Assembly: GCF_018304945.1 (NCBI RefSeq)
Contig: NZ_JAGQEE010000005.1
Span: forward strand, 310,001 to 374,000
From: Collimonas humicola
GTDB taxonomy: Bacteria; Pseudomonadota; Gammaproteobacteria; Burkholderiales; Burkholderiaceae_D
Length of the DNA stretch: 64,000 bases
Direction: 5' to 3'
This document shows positions 36,201-42,878 of this stretch, in pieces (the stretch's first letter is position 1; every line of letters starts with the position of its first letter). The position numbers and the translations under genes were made by a program. The notes under the pieces were generated by a model that ran no database searches, was not told the DNA's origin, and was given only the letters and a program-made list of their open reading frames with translations.

Positions 36201-36324
36201 GGTGGTGGGCGGGCTGGTGGTCGCCACCATGCTGACCCTGTTCATCCTTCCCGCTTTCTATTATTCGCTGGAAAACTGGATTGAACGCCGCCGCGGCATC
36301 AGTAAAGAGCGTGACGGACGCTAA
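33229..36324 (+). CDS. Heavy-metal-type RND efflux pump (CzcA/CusA family)
   Basis: 1031 residues, complete. Twelve membrane helices and two periplasmic loops are expected. Transmembrane helix 4 reads LGAIDFGIIVDGAIVVTEAV: the Asp-Phe-Gly and Asp399, Glu406 of divalent-cation HME pumps are present, but the usual Glu-Asn pair is Glu-Ala. The three Met ligands of CusA are not matched, so copper is unlikely. The neighbours are an adaptor without metal-binding extension and a lipoprotein channel. Divalent metal export is the most likely role; an organic substrate is possible. Confidence 0.9.
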   Translation: MINKIVRYCLQKRYAVILVVLMVTLFGYYSWTRMAVEAYPELSDVTAQVTTQAPGLAAEEVEQQITIPLERQLSGTPGLVHMRSSSTFGLSLITLTFKDGAEDYWERQRVTERMTQAALPAGITPSLDSVTSAAGEIYRYTLESDSKNLMELSEIQRWIVIPELQQVPGIAEVGNFGGLTMEYQLEVDQQQLQRFGVSLSDVTTAINSNNANAGGSRITRGEQGYVVRGIGLMRSLTDLGNVVVKQSGGVPVLVRDLGKLQYSHQERQGILGKDRNPDTIEGIVKLLKYQNASEVIKDVHAKVAQLQKQLAPMGVKIVPYIDRDDLIELTIHKVGHTVLEGIGLVCIVLILFLGSPRSALVAAVTIPLALVAVFIMMYLTKMPANLFSLGAIDFGIIVDGAIVVTEAVLRRREAKPEAELSETDVRDATTEVIRPIFFATLIIIVAYLPLFAFERAEGKLLSPMAFTVSYALIGALVCSIVLVPGLAYMALHKPRRIFHNKPLEWLSAGYRKTLGRLLANPAVSYGLGALALAGVIVLGAATGREFMPNMDEGTLWLQVQMPSGLSLEKGSEMASELRRTLLEFPEVSYAVTQLGRSDDGTDPWTPSHMEVPVGLKPYSTWANGETKEQFVHKLNQRLSQLPGFSIGISQPISDGVNDAVGGAHSPLVIRVYGDDFKELRRIGEQIVTVLKQVRGTADVAIFQEPPVPQVAIDIDRAAAARLGINVADIAALIQTGIGGAPVTQLYVADRVHNVTVRFAKNSRNSPEALGNLLLTTASGARIPLSQVTHIRTTTGESTIAHENTHRQLTVRLDYADRDLLSYYQEAQVQVAQKVNFDKASYRLEWAGQFENQERAQSRLILVFGLVLGLMAVILYAGFGKLRQALLILGVVPLAALGGLIALRVTNGTINVATGVGFIALFGVAVQNGIIMVSNINRVRRQGMALRDAVLAGAFERFRPVLMTATVASVGMLPAALATGVGTDVQRGLATVVVGGLVVATMLTLFILPAFYYSLENWIERRRGISKERDGR

Positions 36325-36355
36325 GGCGCGGGATAAAAAACGAGCAGGTAAAAAT

Positions 36356-37846
36356 ATGAATACAACGAAATTGCATTTCAATCGGCCGCTGAGAATCTCC
36401 GTGATGGCAGTAGCGCTGGCGCTGGCCGGTTGCGCCGCCGGACCGGATTTCAAGCAGCCGGATGCGCCACAGGTCAAGGGGTACACGAAAGAGCCGCTGC
36501 AGACAAGAACCTCGTCCGCAGAGACCGTCGGCGGCGCTGCCCAGCAGTTCGTCGAAGGCATGGATATTCCCGCCCAGTGGTGGACTCTGTTCAATTCGCC
36601 GGCATTGAATGCCGTCATCGAACAGGCGCTCAAGGCCAATCCGGATCTGCAATCGGCGCAGGCGGCGCTGCGTGCCGCCCAGGAACAGGTGTCGGCGCAG
36701 CAGGGCGCGTTCCTGCCGAGCGTCAACGCCAGCCTGGCGCCGACCCGGCAGAAGCAGCCGGTGTCGGCGGGACAGGGCACATCGCCGTTCAACCTGCACA
36801 CCGCCCAGGTCAGCGTTTCCTACACGCTGGACGCGTTCGGCGGCAACCGCCGCCAGGTGGAAGCTTTGCAAGCCCAGGCCGAGCAGCAGAAATACCTGCT
36901 GGAAGCGGCTTACCTGACGCTGACCTCGAACGTGGTCGCGGCCGCCGTGCAGGAAGCCGCACTGCGGGCGCAGATCGCGGCGACACAGGAAGTGCTCAAG
37001 GTGCAGGGCGAATTGCTGACGCTGCTGCAGCGCCAGTACCAGCTGGGCGATGTGGCCCAGGCCGACGTCCTGGCGCAGCAGGCGGCCCTGGCGCAGACCC
37101 AGGCCAGCCTGCCGCCTCTGCTGAAATCGCTGGCGCTGCAGCGCGACCTGCTGACGGTATTGGCAGGGCGTTTCCCGAGCGAAGAGCTGGAGCAGAAATT
37201 CGATCTGGCCAGCCTCAGCCTGCCGCAGCAACTGCCGCTCAGCCTGCCTTCAAGCCTGGTGCAGCAGCGCCCTGACATCCGTTCGGCGGAAGCGCAGCTG
37301 CATGCCGCCAGCGCCGCTGTCGGTGTGGCTACCGCCAATATGCTGCCGCAGATTACCCTGAGCGCCAATATCGGCAGCGCCGCCGCGCAGATGGGGGATT
37401 TGTTCACCTCGGGCACCGGCCTGTGGAGCCTGGTCGGCGGCCTGACCCAGCCCCTGTTCGCCGGCGGCGCATTGCTGCACAAGAAGCGTGCCTCGGAAGC
37501 CTTGCTGGAACAAGCCGCGGCACAGTATCAAAGCACGGTGATACACGCCTTCCAGAACGTCGCCGACAGCCTGCGCGCCTTGCAGTACGATGCCGACGCC
37601 CTGCAGGCGCAGTATCTGGCCGAGCGCGCTGCTGCGCGCAGCCTGGAGATTTCGCGCAAATCGGTGCAGCTTGGCGCGGCCACGCCGCAGACCTTGCTGA
37701 CGGCGCAGCAAACCTATCAGCAGGCGGTAATCAGCCTGGCGCAGGCGCAGGCGGCGCGCTTTGCCGATACGGCGGCGCTGTTCCAGGCGCTGGGCGGGGG
37801 CTGGTGGAATCGCGGCGAGCCGTTGGCGGCCGCAACAGCGCGGTAA
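36356..37846 (+). CDS. Outer-membrane efflux lipoprotein (NodT/OprM family)
   Basis: 496 residues from the ATG at 36356, preceded by AGCAGGTAAA; the frame is open from 36281 inside the pump gene but that extension is unlikely. Lipoprotein signal with lipobox LAGC at about residue 22-23, then two outer-membrane efflux repeats (ALKANPDLQSAQAALRAAQEQ and QRPDIRSAEAQLHAASAAVG) typical of the TolC-like channels of RND pumps. Last gene of the operon; supplies the exit duct for the adaptor and pump upstream. Confidence 0.93.
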   Translation: MNTTKLHFNRPLRISVMAVALALAGCAAGPDFKQPDAPQVKGYTKEPLQTRTSSAETVGGAAQQFVEGMDIPAQWWTLFNSPALNAVIEQALKANPDLQSAQAALRAAQEQVSAQQGAFLPSVNASLAPTRQKQPVSAGQGTSPFNLHTAQVSVSYTLDAFGGNRRQVEALQAQAEQQKYLLEAAYLTLTSNVVAAAVQEAALRAQIAATQEVLKVQGELLTLLQRQYQLGDVAQADVLAQQAALAQTQASLPPLLKSLALQRDLLTVLAGRFPSEELEQKFDLASLSLPQQLPLSLPSSLVQQRPDIRSAEAQLHAASAAVGVATANMLPQITLSANIGSAAAQMGDLFTSGTGLWSLVGGLTQPLFAGGALLHKKRASEALLEQAAAQYQSTVIHAFQNVADSLRALQYDADALQAQYLAERAAARSLEISRKSVQLGAATPQTLLTAQQTYQQAVISLAQAQAARFADTAALFQALGGGWWNRGEPLAAATAR

Positions 37847-37911
37847 ATGCGCCGTTCAGCCGGAAATTGGGCGGCGCTTTAGGCAGATTAGCAACAGCGC
37901 ATGTTGCGCGC

Positions 37912-37942
37912 TTGCCATGCAGCATAAATTTTCTGGTATGAT
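37912..37942 (+). promoter_or_regulatory. Promoter of the thrS operon
   Basis: An extended -10, TGGTATGAT (TATGAT at 37937-37942), with TTGCCA at 37912-37917 as a weak -35 (spacing 19). Transcription would begin near 37949, about 75 bases before the Thr-rich leader ORF. Confidence 0.5.
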
Positions 37943-38025
37943 CGGAAGCATCCTGTTGTCGTCATTCCCGGCGGCGCAGCTGTAATGAATTCAACATCTG
38001 TAAGAGCGAGAAAGGCATCCCGGTT

Positions 38026-38067
38026 ATGACACCGCGAACTACCACCACAATCTGTGAGCGACGCTAG
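38026..38067 (+). CDS. Putative Thr-rich leader peptide of thrS
   Basis: ATG at 38026 starts a 13-codon ORF, MTPRTTTTICERR, ending with TAG at 38065-38067. Five of thirteen residues are Thr, four of them consecutive (ACT ACC ACC ACA), followed by Ile. AAAGG (38011-38015) lies 10 bases before the ATG. A terminator hairpin follows 28 bases after the stop, and thrS, encoding threonyl-tRNA synthetase, begins at 38205. This is the classical layout of ribosome-mediated attenuation, in which shortage of charged tRNA-Thr would stall the ribosome and allow read-through. The peptide itself would have no further function. Confidence 0.7.
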   Translation: MTPRTTTTICERR

Positions 38068-38094
38068 TCGAGGCCTTTTTCTACCTGCAAGATG

Positions 38095-38124
38095 AAAAAA
38101 GCGCGGCTGGTCCGCGTTTTTTTT
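38095..38124 (+). terminator. Intrinsic terminator (attenuator) before thrS
   Basis: CGCGG (38102-38106) pairs with CCGCG (38112-38116), flanked by A6 (38095-38100) and T8 (38117-38124). TCCGCGTTTTT is repeated at 38127-38137, giving a second possible 3' arm. CTTTTTC (38075-38081) can pair with GAAAAAAG (38094-38101) and would compete with the terminator stem. Confidence 0.75.
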
Positions 38125-38204
38125 CGTCCGCGTTTTTGTAAAGCAACCGTTCAACTTAATTCAATCCGGCGTCGTTCCAAGTGAGCGCCGATATGAGGCC
38201 CAAA

Positions 38205-40112
38205 ATGATAGCAGTCAAACTTCCCGATGGTTCACAGCGTCAATTCGAAGCGCCGCTGACTGTGGCGCAGGTCGCCGCCAGCATCGGCGCCGGCCTGGCC
38301 AAGGCGGCTTTGGCCGGCAAGGTCGACGGCAAGCTGGTCGACACTTCTTTCCTGATCGAGCGCGATGTCGAGCTGGCGATCGTGACCGACAAGGATGCCG
38401 ACGGCCTGGAAGTGATACGCCATTCGACAGCGCATTTGCTGGCCTACGCGGTCAAGGAGCTGTTTCCTGACGCGCAGGTGACGATCGGACCGGTGATCGA
38501 AAACGGCTTTTACTACGATTTCGCCTACAAGCGTCCGTTTACGCCGGAAGACTTGCTGGAAATCGAAAAGAAGATGGCCGAGCTGGCCAAGAAGGATGAG
38601 CCCGTCACGCGCAAGGTGGTGGCGCGCGATGAAGCGATTGCCTATTTTGAATCGATCGGCGAAGCTTACAAGGCGGAGCTGATCGGCTCGATCCCGCAAG
38701 ACCAGGAAGTCTCGCTCTACACAGAAGGCAAGTTCACCGACCTGTGCCGCGGCCCGCACGTGCCGTCGACCGGCAAGCTGAAGGTATTCAAGCTGATGAA
38801 GCTGGCCGGCGCATACTGGCGCGGCGACGCCAAGAATGAAATGCTGCAGCGGGTGTACGGCACTGCCTGGGCCAAGAAGGATGAGCAGGAAGCCTATCTG
38901 CACATGCTGGAAGAGGCGGAAAAGCGCGATCACCGCAAGCTGGGCCGCGCACTCGACCTGTTCCACTTCCAGGACGAAGCGCCGGGCCTGATTTTCTGGC
39001 ACGCCAAGGGCTGGACGATCTGGCAGCAGGTCGAACAGTTCATGCGCCGTGTCTATAACGACAATGGTTATCAGGAAGTCAAGGCGCCGCAGATCCTCGA
39101 CCGTTCCTTGTGGGAAAGGACCGGCCACTGGGAAAATTATCGCGAAAGCATGTTCACCACCGAATCGGAAAACCGCAGCTATGCGCTGAAGCCGATGAAC
39201 TGCCCTGGCCATATCCAGATTTTCAATTCCAGCCTGCACAGCTATCGCGACCTGCCTTTGCGTTTCGGCGAATTCGGCCAGTGCCATCGCAACGAGCCGT
39301 CCGGCGCCTTGCACGGCATGATGCGGGTGCGCGGCTTTACCCAGGATGACGGCCATATTTTCTGTACAGAAGAGCAGATACAGGAAGAGGTTGCCGTCTT
39401 CGACAAGCTGGTGCGCAAGGTCTATCTCGATTTCGGCTTTAGTGAAGTGGCGGTCAAGCTGGCCCTGCGTCCTGAAAAGCGGGTCGGCGAGGAAGAGGTC
39501 TGGGACAAGGCGGAAAGCGCCTTGCGCGAAGCCATCCGTGCTTCCGGCGCCGAGTGGGAAGAATTGCCGGGCGAGGGCGCCTTCTATGGCCCGAAGATCG
39601 AGTACCACCTGAAGGATTCGATCGGCCGTTCCTGGCAGTGCGGCACCATGCAGGTCGATTTTTCCATGCCGGGCCGCCTCGGTTCGGAATATGTCACTGA
39701 AGATAATGGCCGCAAAGTACCGGTCATGCTGCATCGTGCTATTGTCGGCTCGCTGGAGCGTTTTATCGGGATGCTGATCGAAAATCACGCCGGCGCCATG
39801 CCCTTGTGGCTTGCGCCAGTGCAAGTTGTTGTTTTGAATATCTCCGACGCCCAGTCGGAATATGTCCAAAATGTTGCACAAACGCTGAAAAAACAAGGGT
39901 TTAGGGTAGAGACGGATTTGCGTAATGAGAAGATTACCTATAAAATACGGCAGCATTCTTTGCAGAAGCCGCCTTATATACTGGTTGTCGGTGATAAAGA
40001 GCGGGATGCAAACACAGTGGCCGTGCGAGCGCGGGGCAATGTCGATCTGGGTGTGATGCCTATCGACGTACTGGTGGAGCGCCTCAGGAACGAGGTCGAG
40101 ACCAAAGCCTGA
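38205..40112 (+). CDS. thrS: Threonine-tRNA ligase
   Basis: 635 residues (E. coli 642). Start at 38205 ([10 protein letters not shown]) because TGAGG is 7 bases upstream; a GTG at 38181 and an ATG at 38193 are in frame. Domains: TGS (1-62), editing domain with [16 protein letters not shown] and the [11 protein letters not shown] zinc-like region (about 65-225), class II catalytic core with motif 2 [11 protein letters not shown]-type [15 protein letters not shown] and the zinc Cys in LKPMNCPGH, then the anticodon domain. It charges tRNA-Thr. First gene of the translation operon and probably controlled by the Thr-rich leader upstream. Confidence 0.98.
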   Translation: MIAVKLPDGSQRQFEAPLTVAQVAASIGAGLAKAALAGKVDGKLVDTSFLIERDVELAIVTDKDADGLEVIRHSTAHLLAYAVKELFPDAQVTIGPVIENGFYYDFAYKRPFTPEDLLEIEKKMAELAKKDEPVTRKVVARDEAIAYFESIGEAYKAELIGSIPQDQEVSLYTEGKFTDLCRGPHVPSTGKLKVFKLMKLAGAYWRGDAKNEMLQRVYGTAWAKKDEQEAYLHMLEEAEKRDHRKLGRALDLFHFQDEAPGLIFWHAKGWTIWQQVEQFMRRVYNDNGYQEVKAPQILDRSLWERTGHWENYRESMFTTESENRSYALKPMNCPGHIQIFNSSLHSYRDLPLRFGEFGQCHRNEPSGALHGMMRVRGFTQDDGHIFCTEEQIQEEVAVFDKLVRKVYLDFGFSEVAVKLALRPEKRVGEEEVWDKAESALREAIRASGAEWEELPGEGAFYGPKIEYHLKDSIGRSWQCGTMQVDFSMPGRLGSEYVTEDNGRKVPVMLHRAIVGSLERFIGMLIENHAGAMPLWLAPVQVVVLNISDAQSEYVQNVAQTLKKQGFRVETDLRNEKITYKIRQHSLQKPPYILVVGDKERDANTVAVRARGNVDLGVMPIDVLVERLRNEVETKA

Positions 40113-40171
40113 ACGGGATGACCCAAGCGCAAGAGCACGGCTTAATTATTTGATTTTTAAAGGAAACTGCA

Positions 40172-40696
40172 ATAGCTACGGACAAGTCACATCGCATCAA
40201 CGGCGAAATTACGGCGCCAGAATTGCGCTTATCCGGTGTCGAGAACGAAGCACTCGGTATCGTCAGTCTGGCTGAGGCTTTCCGCCTGGCGGAAGAGGCA
40301 AACGTTGATCTGGTGGAAATCGCACCGACAGCCCAGCCGCCGGTAGCCCGTTTGATGGACTACGGCAAGTTCAAGTACCAGGAACAGAAGAAGGCGCACG
40401 AGGCCAAGTTGAAGCAGAAGGTCATCCTGGTGAAGGAAGTCAAATTCCGCCCGGGTACCGATGATGGTGATTACAACATCAAACTGCGCAACCTGACCCG
40501 CTTCCTGGACGAAGACGGCGACAAGGTCAAGATCACGCTGCGTTTCCGCGGTCGTGAAATGGCTCACCAGGACATCGGTATGCGCATGCTGGAACGTCTG
40601 AAAGCAGACCTGGAGCCGTACGGACAGGTCGAGCAGTGGCCGAAGATGGAAGGGCGCCAGATGATCATGATCATTGGCCCGAAGAAGAAAAAGTAA
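40172..40696 (+). CDS. infC: Translation initiation factor IF-3, ATA start codon
   Basis: 174 residues starting at an ATA codon (40172) seven bases after AAAGGA. The reading [21 protein letters not shown] from that codon matches the N-terminus of betaproteobacterial IF-3; the first usual start codon (TTG at 40223) would remove 17 conserved residues. Domains: N-domain to about 80, linker [19 protein letters not shown]-domain to the basic end PKKKK. IF-3 proofreads start codons, and a non-standard start codon in its own gene lets it repress its synthesis, as with AUU in E. coli. Lies 59 bases after thrS. Confidence 0.95.
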   Translation: MATDKSHRINGEITAPELRLSGVENEALGIVSLAEAFRLAEEANVDLVEIAPTAQPPVARLMDYGKFKYQEQKKAHEAKLKQKVILVKEVKFRPGTDDGDYNIKLRNLTRFLDEDGDKVKITLRFRGREMAHQDIGMRMLERLKADLEPYGQVEQWPKMEGRQMIMIIGPKKKK

Positions 40697-40892
40697 TTTG
40701 GGTTTAGGCGACTTGGATGAGCAATTGTCCAGATCGCCCAAAAGCAGCAGGCGAGATCCTGCTGCGAAATCCAGCTGTGGCAGTCGTGCAGCTGGGTTTA
40801 AACAAGTGAGAGCAGGCATCCAAGCGTAACGATATTGTTGCCACCTGCAATCATGTTAAAAAAGGAGCTGTCCCTAGAGGACAGATAGTGTC
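40697..40892 (+). other. infC-rpmI spacer with three hairpins
   Basis: Three consecutive inverted repeats: TTGGG/CCCAA region (40698-40741), GCAGCAGG/CCTGCTGC (40744-40751/40758-40765) and CCAGCTG/CAGCTGG (40771-40777/40789-40795). None has a T-tract. In E. coli the region before rpmI contains the binding structure for ribosomal protein L20, so an autoregulatory role is plausible. Confidence 0.45.
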
Positions 40893-41090
40893 ATGCCTAA
40901 AATGAAAACGAAGAGCAGCGCCAAAAAGCGCTTCCGCGTCCGTCCAGGTGGTACCGTTAAACGCGGCCAAGCGTTCAAACGTCACATCCTGACCAAGAAA
41001 ACCACCAAGAACAAACGTCAATTGCGCGGTTCCGTCGGTGTCCATGATACAAACATGGCTTCCGTTACCCGCATGATGCCAACCGCTTAA
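40893..41090 (+). CDS. rpmI: 50S ribosomal protein L35
   Basis: 65 residues, the normal size. [20 protein letters not shown] and the [18 protein letters not shown] core are diagnostic of bL35, a small basic protein of the large ribosomal subunit. It follows infC after a 196-base structured spacer and precedes rplT by 20 bases, the conserved order. AAAAGGAG lies about 26 bases upstream and a nearer AGAGGACAG is the likely ribosome site. Confidence 0.98.
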   Translation: MPKMKTKSSAKKRFRVRPGGTVKRGQAFKRHILTKKTTKNKRQLRGSVGVHDTNMASVTRMMPTA

Positions 41091-41110
41091 CCTCATACTA
41101 AGGAGTTATT

Positions 41111-41470
41111 ATGCCTAGAGTAAAACGTGGGGTTACAGCTCGTGCCCGTCATAAAAAAGTTCTCAACCTTGCCAAGGGTTACCGCGGTCGCCGCAGCAGA
41201 GTCTACCGTGTAGCCAAGCAAGCAGTCATGCGCGCTGGTCAATACGCATACCGTGACCGCCGCAACAAGAAGCGCGTATTCCGTGCATTGTGGATCGCCC
41301 GTATCAACGCCGCTTCCCGTGAGCATGGCATGACATACAGCGTATTCATGAACGGTCTGAAGCGTGCTTCGATCGAACTGGACCGCAAGGTTCTGGCTGA
41401 TATGGCAGTGATGGACAAGCCAGCGTTTGCTGCGATTGTCAATCAAGTCAAAGCCAACATCGCTGCGTAA
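41111..41470 (+). CDS. rplT: 50S ribosomal protein L20
   Basis: 119 residues, typical. [30 protein letters not shown] is the conserved basic N-terminal arm of bL20, and the globular C-terminal half has [20 protein letters not shown]. It is required early in assembly of the large subunit and, in E. coli, represses the rpmI-rplT message. AAGGAG is 6 bases before the ATG. A strong intrinsic terminator follows before pheS. Confidence 0.98.
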   Translation: MPRVKRGVTARARHKKVLNLAKGYRGRRSRVYRVAKQAVMRAGQYAYRDRRNKKRVFRALWIARINAASREHGMTYSVFMNGLKRASIELDRKVLADMAVMDKPAFAAIVNQVKANIAA

Positions 41471-41485
41471 GTTTCTTATGTAGTT

Positions 41486-41518
41486 TTGCCAATGCCGCGC
41501 AGTTCTGCGGCGTGGCAA
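41486..41518 (+). other. Strong hairpin after rplT
   Basis: TTGCCA (41486-41491) pairs with TGGCAA (41513-41518) and GCCGC (41494-41498) with GCGGC (41507-41511). No T-tract follows; it is just upstream of a second hairpin that has one. Confidence 0.5.
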
Positions 41519-41525
41519 TCCCGAG

Positions 41526-41565
41526 CGGGGCAGAGGTCAACACCTTGTGCCCCGTTTGTGTTTTT
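41526..41565 (+). terminator. Intrinsic terminator between rplT and pheS
   Basis: CGGGGCA (41526-41532) pairs with TGCCCCG (41548-41554), with AGGT-CAAC-ACCT inside, followed by TTTGTGTTTTT. It separates the L20 gene from pheS; partial read-through or attenuation would set pheST expression. No Phe-rich leader ORF is visible in front of it. Confidence 0.7.
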
Positions 41566-41687
41566 AACCGCCACTTTTCGTGTTTGCGGAAGAGTTCAAG
41601 AGGCGCCTGGCCTGTCCCGTGGCGCATTGCTCTGTCCCTGACTGGATAGATGGATGTATTTCGGCTTCAATGGAGCAGGAAAACTGC

Positions 41688-42704
41688 ATGAACTCCCTAG
41701 AACAACTAGTAACGCAAGCCCAGGCTGATTTCATCGCCGCCGTCGACGCCGCCGCGCTGGAAAACGCGAAAGCCAAATATCTCGGCAAGACCGGCCAGAT
41801 CACCGAGCAGATGAAGGGGCTGGGCAAGCTGGCGCCGGACGAGCGTAAAGTCCAGGGCGCAGTCATCAATAACGCCAAAGAGCAGATCGAAGCCGCGCTG
41901 ACCGCACGCCGCGATGGCTTGGCCAATGCGCAGATGCAAGAGCGCCTGAACGCGGAAGCAATCGACGTCACCTTGCCGGGCCGCGGCCGCGGCGTCGGCG
42001 GCATCCATCCTGTGATGCGTTCCTGGCAGCGCATCGAAGAAATTTTCCGTTCGATCGGTTTCGATGTGGCCGACGGCCCCGAAATCGAAACCGACTGGAC
42101 CAACTTTACCGCCCTGAACAGCCCGGAAAACCATCCGGCGCGTTCGATGCAGGATACCTTCTACATCGAAGGCAACGACACTGAAGGCAAGCCGCTGCTG
42201 CTGCGCACCCACACCAGCCCGATGCAGGTGCGTTACGCGCGCATGAACAAGCCGCCGATCAAGGTCATCGCTCCGGGCCGCACCTATCGCGTCGACAGCG
42301 ACGCCACCCATTCGCCGATGTTCCATCAGGTCGAAGGCTTGTGGATTGCCGAAGACATCAGCTTTGCCGACCTCAAGGGCGTCTACCTGAATTTCGTCAA
42401 GGCCTTCTTTGAAACCGACGATCTGCAAGTGCGTTTCCGCCCGTCCTATTTCCCGTTCACCGAGCCTTCGGCCGAGATCGACATTGCCTTCGGCAGCGGT
42501 CCGCTGAAAGGGCGCTGGCTGGAAGTGTCGGGCGCAGGCCAGGTGCATCCTAACGTGGTGCGCAACATGGGCCTGGATCCGGAACAGTTCATCGGTTTTG
42601 CGTTCGGCTCCGGCATCGAACGCCTGACCATGCTCCGTTACGGCATCAACGATCTGCGCCTGTTCTACGAAGGCGATCTGCGTTTCCTGAAACAATTTAA
42701 TTAA
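41688..42704 (+). CDS. pheS: Phenylalanine-tRNA ligase alpha subunit
   Basis: 338 residues from the ATG at 41688, preceded by GGAGCAGGA; the frame from 41580 has no family similarity. N-terminal coiled coil (about 1-90), then the class II core with [19 protein letters not shown], the motif 2 region [18 protein letters not shown] and [15 protein letters not shown], and the ending [19 protein letters not shown]. Together with PheT it forms the alpha2-beta2 enzyme charging tRNA-Phe. The gap to pheT holds a palindromic repeat. Confidence 0.98.
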   Translation: MNSLEQLVTQAQADFIAAVDAAALENAKAKYLGKTGQITEQMKGLGKLAPDERKVQGAVINNAKEQIEAALTARRDGLANAQMQERLNAEAIDVTLPGRGRGVGGIHPVMRSWQRIEEIFRSIGFDVADGPEIETDWTNFTALNSPENHPARSMQDTFYIEGNDTEGKPLLLRTHTSPMQVRYARMNKPPIKVIAPGRTYRVDSDATHSPMFHQVEGLWIAEDISFADLKGVYLNFVKAFFETDDLQVRFRPSYFPFTEPSAEIDIAFGSGPLKGRWLEVSGAGQVHPNVVRNMGLDPEQFIGFAFGSGIERLTMLRYGINDLRLFYEGDLRFLKQFN

Positions 42705-42739
42705 ACTGGCGAGCTTTGGTGCTGGCACGAACACTACAC

Positions 42740-42807
42740 CGTCATCCCCGCGAACGCAGGGATCCAGGTTACGAGCAAAATGGATTCCCGCGTTCGCGGG
42801 AATGACG
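42740..42807. repeat. Palindromic repeat element between pheS and pheT
   Basis: CGTCATCCCCGCGAACGCAG at the left (42740-42766) is an inverted copy of the right end (42781-42807, ending CGCGGGAATGACG), 24 of 27 positions matching; each arm has its own palindrome around ATTCCCGCG. This type of GTCATTCCCGCG element is dispersed in many betaproteobacterial genomes. Confidence 0.75.
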
Positions 42808-42878
42808 CCAAGGGTGATTTTCTGCAGGCGCCGAATAGTCACCTAAAATCCTGATACAGGTTTTTGAAGGTTTTACCT

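Noticed and set aside
37950-38100. Possible tRNA before thrS
   Set aside because: No cloverleaf or TTCGA loop could be built; the region is explained by a leader ORF and terminator.
38232-39956. Minus-strand frame of 574 codons across thrS
   Set aside because: Antisense shadow of a conserved synthetase gene; no motif of its own.
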